From positions 186,001-250,000 of the forward strand of contig BLLK01000069.1 of NCBI GenBank assembly GCA_021927905.1: DNA of 64,000 nucleotides, read 5' to 3'. Every line of letters begins with the position of its first letter. Within the stretch, counting starts at the first letter, position 1. The position numbers and the translations under genes are program-made. Of the stretch, positions 29,083-37,458 are shown one piece after another. The notes under the pieces are model-generated. The model was not told the DNA's origin. It was given only the letters and a program-made list of their open reading frames with translations, and ran no database searches. Source of the stretch: Chaetoceros tenuissimus. Its lineage: Eukaryota; Bacillariophyta; Thalassiosirophyceae; Chaetocerotales; Chaetocerotaceae.

Positions 29083-31395
29083 TTACCATGGTTGCATAAA
29101 GCCGAGCATTTCTTCCAACTCCTTTTGAGATAGTCCTTTCAGAGTCTCGAAATATTTCTCATTCCAACAGCACTTTTCGTAGAAGAGTGTCCTACAGTAC
29201 TCTTCTATTTCCTTTTCCATTGCATCAGTAAGATGCTGAATCTGGAGAATCTGTATCAGTGGCGTCTTCAAAACAAGGTGAGCACTATTCTCATTTGTAG
29301 TTGTATTGTGTGTAGGAGAGACTTGTATAGTATTGATTTCATTGTCAGCTTGATTCTCTTCAGTAGCTGGTAGGTTCTCCGCAAAAGCAAAATCTGCAGT
29401 ATTTGCTTCTGGATTCTCTACTACCCTCGATTCCACAATTTCTTCTTCTTTGACCTTCACGGATCTAGAGCTAGATACCGATATAGACTCAGTCCTCTTG
29501 CTAGTAGTGGACTTCATGCTCTCATCTGGTGCAACTGCTGAAATAGACATGGATTCGTCATTGCCTTCCTCATCGCTGGAAGCAAGGTCAACAACTTCTT
29601 CCTTGATGAATTTTCTGCCTTTGTTTGGAAGTTTGCTCTCCGTTGAAAGCCTAGGTACTTTGGCTTTGCGTAAGTCAGCTTCGTCATAACAGGAGTCGTC
29701 GTTTGAGAAGAATTCTTTGTCATTGTGTGCAAGAAACCCTTGATCGTTGTTGGAATCTTTTGGAGAGACAGTCGAAGATGGAGTCGATGGAGATTCTTCA
29801 GTAGGATTAGACTTTGGGGTCAGTCCACATTTAGCAAGAACCTGTGTTTCATTAAAAAATTGTGGTGGCGCAAATTGCTTAACAAAAGACTCAAACTTCA
29901 TCTTTGATTTCAACAGCCCGTACCTCACTCTAATTTCATTCTCTCTGGCTGTTTGGTATTCCTCTTCATTAGCAAAATTCGGGCTCGTGGGACGAGCGCG
30001 TGGAATCGAGAGTAGAGCTTGATCGTAGGCTTTAGCGGCATCAGCATGCAAGTCGAATCTACCAAGGGAAACATGTTTTTTATCATACTGAATTTGAGCA
30101 CGAAATCTTCCACTGGTAGGAGCTGAAACTCCTATGTATTCAGAAGATTTTGTCCTTGTTTTTTTACTTTCTTTTTTGGCTTGCTCAGGCCCGTCACTTG
30201 TAATTCTTCTAATTTCGTCTTCTCTCGCTGATTTGTATGCCTCTTCATTGGCAAAATTCGGGGCAGATCTATGGCTAGTACGTGGAATCAAGAGTAAAGC
30301 TTGATCGTAAGCTTTAGCTGCATTAGATTGTAACTTAAATCTGCCAAGTTGATGTATTTTTCCATTATAAACAATCGTAGCGGAAAACATTTGGCTGGAA
30401 GGTAACCAACAAACTCCTAAGTATTTAGAATGTTTTGCTGTTCCCTTTCCCTTTGTAGCTTGATCTGGTTCGTTCATGTCATCGCGAGTTTCTTCCATGG
30501 CTGGTCGGTACTCAGCAACAGTAGTAAAAGAAGATTTTTTTTCACAAGTCTGTACTATTTTCGAGTCCATTATTTTGTCTTCGAGCTTCACAGATCCAGA
30601 GTCAGATATAGATACAGACTCAGTTCCAATGCTATTGTTCTTTATGCTTTGAACTGATGCATGTTTTGGACTAGAAATGAATTCATTGGTATCTTCCTCG
30701 TCACTGGAAACGAGATCAACAACTTCTTCCTTGATGAATTTTCTGCTTTTGTTAGGAAGTTTGCTCTCCGTTAAAGTCCTAGGTATTTTGGATACTGAGT
30801 CTGTGTCTTCGTGTGCAAGAAAGCTTTGATTGTCGTTGGAATCTTTTGGAGAGATAGACGAAAATGGAGTGAATGGAGATTGTTCAGTAGGATTAGACTT
30901 TGAGGTCAGTCCACATTTAGCAAGAATCTGAGATTCATTAAGGAAAATTGGAGTAAATTGTTTGGTAAAAGACTCCAACTTCATCTGTGATTTAAACTCC
31001 CTTTGCCTCATTGTAATTTCATCCTCTCTAGCTGTTTGGTATTCCTCTTCATTAGCAAAATTCGGGCTCTTATAGAGAGTGCGTGGAATCAAGAGTAGAG
31101 CTTGATCGTAAGCTTTAGCGGCATCAGCTTGCAACTTAAATGAACCAAGACTAACAAACTGTTTTTTATATTGGAATTGAGCGGTAAACGTTTGTTTGTA
31201 AGATCTCCAGCAAACTCCTGTGTATTTAGAAGATTTCTTCCTTTCTTTTCTAGCTAGCTCAGATTTGTCAAATTTGCTTCTTTCTTGCCTCTTCCCAAGA
31301 ACTGGGAGACGTGACAAGCCTCTAGACCTTAAAGGGTTGATATTGGAGCTTGTGTTACTGGCCCATTTCGGATCGTCTGTATTAGGCATCTTCAT
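29083..31395 (-). CDS. AP2-like/SIM family protein with three AP2 domains, C-terminus shortened
   Basis: Intronless, 770 residues from 31395; the second ATG (31389) gives the start that matches the paralogue at 8254. AP2-like domains lie at about 56-103, 323-370 and 418-464, each with YxGV and LGxF ... AAKAYDQA. SIMs are EEVVDLVSSDEED (about 223-235) and EEVVDLASSDEEG near 620. NFANEEEY linkers follow each AP2 domain. The C-terminal helical domain begins with HLVLKTPLIQ but stops at LGFMQPW. The next codons still read like MVKNWVKECREE in another frame, so a small deletion next to the Met-Gln-Pro codons removed about 15 residues. Tail-to-tail with the intact Cys-motif gene, 109 bp apart. Likely the founder locus of the array. 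Confidence 0.75.
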   Translation of the reverse strand: MKMPNTDDPKWASNTSSNINPLRSRGLSRLPVLGKRQERSKFDKSELARKERKKSSKYTGVCWRSYKQTFTAQFQYKKQFVSLGSFKLQADAAKAYDQALLLIPRTLYKSPNFANEEEYQTAREDEITMRQREFKSQMKLESFTKQFTPIFLNESQILAKCGLTSKSNPTEQSPFTPFSSISPKDSNDNQSFLAHEDTDSVSKIPRTLTESKLPNKSRKFIKEEVVDLVSSDEEDTNEFISSPKHASVQSIKNNSIGTESVSISDSGSVKLEDKIMDSKIVQTCEKKSSFTTVAEYRPAMEETRDDMNEPDQATKGKGTAKHSKYLGVCWLPSSQMFSATIVYNGKIHQLGRFKLQSNAAKAYDQALLLIPRTSHRSAPNFANEEAYKSAREDEIRRITSDGPEQAKKESKKTRTKSSEYIGVSAPTSGRFRAQIQYDKKHVSLGRFDLHADAAKAYDQALLSIPRARPTSPNFANEEEYQTARENEIRVRYGLLKSKMKFESFVKQFAPPQFFNETQVLAKCGLTPKSNPTEESPSTPSSTVSPKDSNNDQGFLAHNDKEFFSNDDSCYDEADLRKAKVPRLSTESKLPNKGRKFIKEEVVDLASSDEEGNDESMSISAVAPDESMKSTTSKRTESISVSSSRSVKVKEEEIVESRVVENPEANTADFAFAENLPATEENQADNEINTIQVSPTHNTTTNENSAHLVLKTPLIQILQIQHLTDAMEKEIEEYCRTLFYEKCCWNEKYFETLKGLSQKELEEMLGFMQPW

Positions 31396-31485
31396 TAATT
31401 CTTTCTTTTGAGACCTCTACTACCAAGAAAGAGTTTCTAGACTCACGAAATTATGACCAATGAAAATATTGCGAAAAATTTGGGA

Positions 31486-31572
31486 CCTTCATCAGTCGGA
31501 AAGAATCAAATCTTCCCCAAGCTGATTTCACAACCTGATTTCAGTCCAAATTCAAACCGCAGTGAGAGAGAA
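31486..31572 (-). promoter_or_regulatory. Conserved leader element of the AP2-like family, inverted copy
   Basis: On the minus strand it reads TTTGGACTGAAATCAGGTTG, AAGATTTGATTCTTTC and CGACTGATGAA, matching the three plus-strand leaders. It ends about 91 bp before the ATG at 31395. Similarity to 9880-10176 continues upstream to about 31780. Confidence 0.5.
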
Positions 31573-31799
31573 AGACACGATTGAACAGACATTTCTTGAT
31601 CTAATTTAAGTCAGTCGAATTCTGTCAATATTGTTCTAAATTTCTTCCAGTGTCTAAGTGTAGCTATTGTATGAGGCAATTCAAAAGGATGATAAAACTA
31701 AAGTTAAAATATTTACTATACGATGCATCGTATATTTATCAAGTTGAAAATAGTCACATAATCTACATAGACAAGAGAAGAAGAATAGCAACAAGAATC

Positions 31800-32075
31800 T
31801 CGATCACATAGAGCAACTTTTTTACCAGTCGATTCCCACTTGTGTTCGTGAAGAACAAACCATGAGTAGAATTAGAAATGAAAGAATATCTGTCCAACAC
31901 AACTCAAAGAGAGGAAAACAACTTGATAAAGCCCGCTCTGAAAGCAGATGGGAACTCATTTCTCAAAAGAATACAACAAGACCCATCGAGGAGAACACAG
32001 AGGATGGAAATACTTCAAGAAAGACATAAGAGATTAAAGAAGTTCTAAATTACATAAACTTCAATATTCATATTA
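31800..32075 (+). pseudogene. Decayed tail of the Cys-motif gene, remnant 4
   Basis: Plus-strand copy of the last exon of the gene at 27829-28973: GAAGAACAAACCATGAGTAG, GCAGATGGGAACTCATTTCT and ATGGAAATACTTC are all recognisable. Frame lost. It faces the minus-strand AP2-like gene ending at 32108, repeating the geometry of the intact pair. Confidence 0.8.
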
Positions 32076-32107
32076 TTTCTGCCTTGGGTCCATACTCACT
32101 CGCTTCT

Positions 32108-34891
32108 CTACTTACGATCTCTTACCCATTTCTTTACCATTCCCTTATGAAGTGGTTTCATAAACCCGATCATCTCTTCCAACTCGTTTTCCGATAGTTC
32201 ATTCAAAATGTCCAAATATTGTTCGTTTATACAATGCCATGGTTCATTGTAGAGTATCTCACAATATTCGCTTATCACTTTTTCCAAGGCATCACTCATC
32301 TTTTGAATCTTGAGGATTTGCATAAGTGGCTTCTTCAAAACAAGGTGATCATTATCTTGATTGGTAGTTGTATTGTGTGTAGAAGAGCCTTGTACATTAT
32401 TCAAATCATTGCGAGATTGATTCTCTTCACTGGATAGGTGGCTCTCCGCTACAATAGAATGCACAGCTCTGGTCTGTACTACCCTCGAGTCCACATTGTC
32501 GTCTTTGACCTTCACAGATCCAGAGCTAGATCCAGATTCAGTCCTACTCACGCTACTGGACTTCGATTGAATATTTTCATCTCCAGCCTTCAAAGATCCA
32601 GTTCGAACAGATCTCTGCCCTTGAGTCATGATCGGAGATTGATTTTTATCAGTAGATAGCTCATTGACAATGAAAGATTGATCATTTGTGTTTTCATCGT
32701 CGACACTTTCCTCATCACTTGAGAGAATTTCAATAATTTCTTCTCTTCTATTTGCAGCCATTTTACTTTGGAGACGTGTTACCCTTGCAGATCCATCCAC
32801 TCCTCTAGTCTTTTCAGGTTTATCCAATCCAAATTTTTCACGCAGAGAAGCTTCATCTGGGAAGTTTGGACGTGGAAATTCGATTTGTTCTTCGCACTTA
32901 TCATTCGCCATTTGAACTTCGTTTTGTCTTGCAATTTCGTATTCTTCCTCGTTAGCAAAGTTTTTGCATTTTTTTGTTTTGCATTCACTATTTAGAAAGG
33001 TTGCAGCTAGATCATGGCACATGGCAGCATCTGCCTGAAGCTTGAACATACCAAGGTAAAACGGTTTTCCAAAGCTGATTATACTTGCAAACTTCTGACC
33101 TTTACGTTGAACTCCTCTTCTCTTTCCACCCTTTGGTACGGCTTCTTTTCTTTTACTTAGTTTTGTTTTCTTAGAACTTGGTGGATTGTGTTTGGTTCTT
33201 TTCGATTTCTTATTTACTCTCTGATTCTGCTTGGAAACTTTACCTCTCATGCTTCTTTGACGTTTACCATCGGAGGAATTTTTGTGAGAATTCTTTCCTT
33301 CTTGCGAGAGATTATTACACTTGGCTTTCTCATTATCAGTGCGCTTCATTTTCTTTCTCTGTTTCTCTTCTTGTTCCTTTTTACATCTACTTGAATCCTC
33401 ATAATATTTGATACTTTCTTCAACATCCTTCTCATTATTTTTTAGATCCACAAGTGTTTTTCTTTTACGTTTCCCGCCTTCTTCAAAAGATCCTTTTCCT
33501 TTCCAGTTGTATTTTTTGGAGACAAATGCCTGAAGAGATTTTTCATCGGTGAAGTAATCCACGTTCTCCTTATACTTTTTCATCTTCTTGAGGTCTTTGA
33601 AATGAATTCCCTTTAACCCTTCCTTCACAGTCAAATAAGTTTGACCAGATTTGCATTCAGAATCTTGCCAATCAAGATCCTCCAGAAAATAAATCTTTCT
33701 AACTATTTTCCCCCAATCTTGCATTTCATCTTTGTTCGGTTCCCATGGACCTACCCATCCGTTCTTTTCTAGCAACTTACGGAAGTCTTCATCTACAAAG
33801 TAGTCCTCACGTGCTTCAAAACGCCTTTCAAAGTGAACAAAGTTTTCGTACTTTCTCAAGCTCTGTTTGATGAAAACTAAGTTTGGAGATCCTTTATAAG
33901 TACATTTATGCTCGATCAAGCCAAGATGCTTGGCGACCTTGGCTTTGGCAATATCGTAAGGTTCAATCCGTTCATCTCTAGTCTGAAAGAGGTGCGACAG
34001 GTCTCTATTGGAAATATTGGTCATGTTTGTTGAAGATGCTGACATGGATTTTTCTTTTCTCTCCTCAGAACAAGCACTTTCTACAATGAGTGTTGATTAG
34101 ATATAGTTTTCCTCTATACATGTATTGATGAAACAAAGAAAGAATTTCGCATATTCTTACTTACCTTCATCATGAACAATGGAGCCTTCGTTATCACTAG
34201 CATCATTTATCCCTTCCATAATACCGTTCACTAATTTGATCTCTAGAGTAGAAGCGGTAGAAGTTGACGACCTATCAATAGATTTCTTTCTAGACGAACT
34301 ATGATCAGATTGTTGGATATCCTTGAATTCAATATTGGTTTCAGTAGCTTTTTGAGTGGTATCGATGTCTAGGGAACACTCGTCCATTGAGAACTCACTG
34401 TCTGATTCATCTGGCTTCAAGTTACCTCCAAAAAGAGGATTTGGAGTTTTGGGACCTCGGAATCTGTCATCTTGAAAGGCTTTGCTTGTGGAGATTTTGG
34501 AGATTGTCGGAGTTGCCACCTCCTCTCCGTCCAGGGAATCCGCATCTCCAGCATTTTCGTTATCGATGTTACTGAGATGATCAAGGCGACTTTCAACTGA
34601 TGCGTCAGATTCATCAGAAGAATCAAGGAAAATACTTCTACTTTTAAATATTGATGGAACCCATTTTTTGGATGGCAGAGGACGTACAGGTGAGGGACTT
34701 TCCTCATCGGAAGATGATAGATCCAAAGTCGATAATGTTTTGGTAGATCCGTTGCTTCTAGTCGACAACTGAGCACATCGAGAAGGTTCCTCTAGCTTTG
34801 TTTGAACACGGCTTAAAGGACTCTTCGTCAAACTCTTATCAGTATTTTTCTGAGTAGAGCTATGCTTGTCTTTCTTGCCAATTCTATTCAT
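32108..34891 (-). CDS. AP2-like/SIM/SAM-like family protein with long N-terminal extension
   Basis: Exon 1 34165-34891 and exon 2 32108-34080 (84-nt intron) give 899 residues. Exon 1 is acidic, Ser-rich and carries a SIM-like TLDLSSSDEES near residue 55. Exon 2 starts with two related modules (about 284-352 and 365-436), each ending in DYF-x-DE ... W (EDYFVDEDF, VDYFTDEKS), a pattern I recall from other diatom proteins of unknown role. A long Lys/Arg region follows, then one worn AP2-like domain (about 563-605, FYLGMFKLQADAAMCHDLA), NFANEEEYEIAR, PNFPDEASLREKFGL, a SIM (EIIEILSSDEES) and the C-terminal helical domain ending MVKKWVRD. The intron joint is confirmed by the paralogue at 37459-40194, spliced at the same place. 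Confidence 0.75.
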
Positions 34892-35559
34892 TATGAATTC
34901 AATAAGATTTGCAAGTAACCTTTTGAATAAATTGTAGTATCTTGTGCAAAACTCGTTTTATTTTGGTTTGTGTACTCTTAAACGAAAAAAACAAGTCGTT
35001 TTGAAAAAAAGAGAGCGGGCTCTTGGGTCCAACGGCCTTCCTTTCCCGTGATTGATCGATACTGATACCATTTCTGAATGAGAAATGCCATTTCCAGAAG
35101 TATTTCCGAATGAGAAATGCATTTTTTTGACTCAGATGGGGGTTTCCTAATGGGAAACGTGAAAGATACTACTTCAACCTCGATTTAGCAAGACTCAACG
35201 AAGACAGTTGTATTCAAAAAAAGGTACATGGTAAAAGAACGCAAGAGTATATGTAACCAAATGTAACCTCTCTTTTTCTTCCACACCTGTCAAAAAGTAA
35301 TGTGTGCAATCAAAGGTGTAGATGCGCTGCTTGCAAACACAATCATTTCATGTATTGTATTCAATTTCATCTCATTATTGACCCTTTGCCTTGGAGCAAC
35401 TCTAAAGATACGATTCTAGAGTATTGATTGAAATAGACTGATGCACTCCTTTGGAATCAATCATTTTTGATTTTTAATATTTCAGCGACTAGTTCCTGCA
35501 GTGATTTGTTCTCTTTTGTACAAGTGAATGCATTCCAAAGCATACACAATCTAGCTAGT

Positions 35560-35965
35560 GACAGAGTTGCATGGTACCTCGCTTGATGGCACAGTATTGT
35601 TTGCACTTTACATTGTGCAGCATGCACATATTTCACATCATTTCTACTCCTTAAAAGGATCAAGAAATTGAATGAGCCGGGCACAGTAGATACACATTCA
35701 TTTGGCATGCATAGATTGTGTAACTATGATGTATGGCTTCATTTTAATTGCGTTCAGAGATTGATGTCACCTCGCAAATAGGCAGTATCTTTTGCATCAC
35801 ACTGTGCAACTTGCATCTATTTCACATCATTTCTATTTCTCCAGGACCAAGGAGTTGAATCAGCCCGAACGCAGTAGATACAGTATTCATTTTGCTATGC
35901 ATACGTTCATTCTATTGTGCAACTAGCAACTATGACGTATACTTAAGTTTCATTGCGTTCGGATA
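35560..35965. repeat. Two diverged tandem units of about 200 bp
   Basis: Units at about 35560-35757 and 35758-35965 share, in order, ACCTCGC, GGCA[CG]AGTAT, a CATTGTGCA-like string, ATTTCACATCATTTCTA, CAGTAGATACA, TATGCATA or GCATGCATAG and TTGCGTTC. They are clearly diverged. No coding character. Confidence 0.55.
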
Positions 35966-37369
35966 TTGGTGGCAATGAAAAGACCAATTATGAAGCTATC
36001 ACTTGCGATCATGTTCTGATTCTCCAAAGTGAAGTAGATTTTTCAAATAGCAGTCATTCGTCAATTAAACATCCGTCTCTTTCCTTCATTTGCTGTAATT
36101 TCAATCACCGAGAAATCAAGAAAGAGAAAATGGACTCATCCAATGATGATACTGGGTAAGTTGAAAGTAGACTGAAGTACTCCCTTGAACTCCCGTCTCC
36201 TACGCTTATCCTTTCTACGAGATAAAGACTTAATCACTGCGATTCTCTTTTTTCAACATACTACTCATGCTTGAATCACACAGAGAAAGAACGATGCTTC
36301 ATACATGTACTCGTAGTTTGAGACCATTCATAGGTGCGACAAAGAAGGCGCCTCAAAGGCAACTGGAAAAATCAAAGATTCAAAAATTGTTTTTTCAAAT
36401 CTCTAGCCTATACCCACAATCAATGATATTTTTTCATTCCTGCAATTCTGGTGTCTTTACTATTCATCATAAGTAAGAATGTACCAGATGTGATGGCCTT
36501 CTTTCAAAGCGTCATGGCGATTCTTGATGTATGATGCTTTCTCGTTCGTTTGCTTTTTTGCTTCATCTCGCTTCATCGAATCGCTGTATATTCATTCGCT
36601 GGTATTCTGTTTGATAGAAATGACTAGAGATTGAGTTGGTATTCTAACGCCTTCTCGTCACACCATTAGAAAGCAACATTCAGAAATGCGTTTTTGTTGT
36701 TGGGGCAGCGCCCCGATATTCCTTAGCCGCGTCATATACGTTAAAGAGCCAGTATTGCCCTATTGGAGACCTACATTTTTTTTTTGAATTTTGTCGCAGA
36801 AACGAAATTTCCAAACCTAATACCAACTCCATTTCAGAATATGCTGTATTGATAGTTTAAAATACAAATCTTCATATCAATATTAACTAGGGACAATATA
36901 GGCTTTTGGAATTGTGCTCTTGTGTATGGAGATATAAGACCACAAACACATTTATCGTTTTTTGAAGACTAGTCGCAGAAACTATTCAAAACAAATTCAA
37001 GCGAAATTATGCATATTGACAGGTCAATTCCACGCTTTCTGTCACATTTAAGGTTTGAATCAATGGGATTGAAAATACATACTATCTAAGGTACGGAACG
37101 CAGTAACCTCGACGTGTGAGCAGCGTAGCTGCGGGAGACACGACCGGCTTCTTGGAAGCATCTTCTTACTCACTACAACAGTTTTTTTGGCTTGCCAATC
37201 AAAGGGGTGAAAGGCGCGGCCCCACTTTGCACCGCAACCAACTTATTGTTGTTGCTCATCAGGTGAGGACGCGACTGACCGACCGACCGACGTCGTATAT
37301 GTATTTGGCTAGTACAATTCTTATTTGGCTCAAATATTGTCATTGGACTTAAAAAAATGCCTTTTTGGG

Positions 37370-37440
37370 AGCAGAGGATGGAAATACTTCGAGAAAGATA
37401 GAAGATAAATTGAAAGTACCTCTAGTTTATTATACGTTAT
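37370..37440 (+). pseudogene. Decayed tail of the Cys-motif gene, remnant 5 (short)
   Basis: GCAGAGGATGGAAATACTTC followed by GAGAAAG and CCTCTAGTTTATTATACGTT matches the last codons and 3' flank of the gene at 27829-28973. The left edge at about 37370 is abrupt. It faces the AP2-like gene ending at 37459. Confidence 0.7.
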
Positions 37441-37458
37441 TGTTCCTCGGATCTATAT

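Larger units (their letters stand above)
34892..37458. other. Long spacer: duplicated upstream flank, decayed gene piece and an unexplained insert
   Basis: 34892-36480 is a diverged copy of 40195-41300: both hold GAGAGCGGGCTCTTG, a TGCTGCTT stretch and GACCATTCATAGGTGCGAC-like sequence. Within it, 35560-35965 contains two diverged tandem units of about 200 bp with TTTCACATCATTTCT. 36120-36480 has remnants of an exon-like frame shared with 40990-41250. 36481-37369 has no match in the rest of the window and contains a GC-rich hairpin (GGGGCAGCGCCCC), two GTCGCAGAAAC copies and a GACC microrepeat at 37278-37290. No intact gene was seen. Confidence 0.5.
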
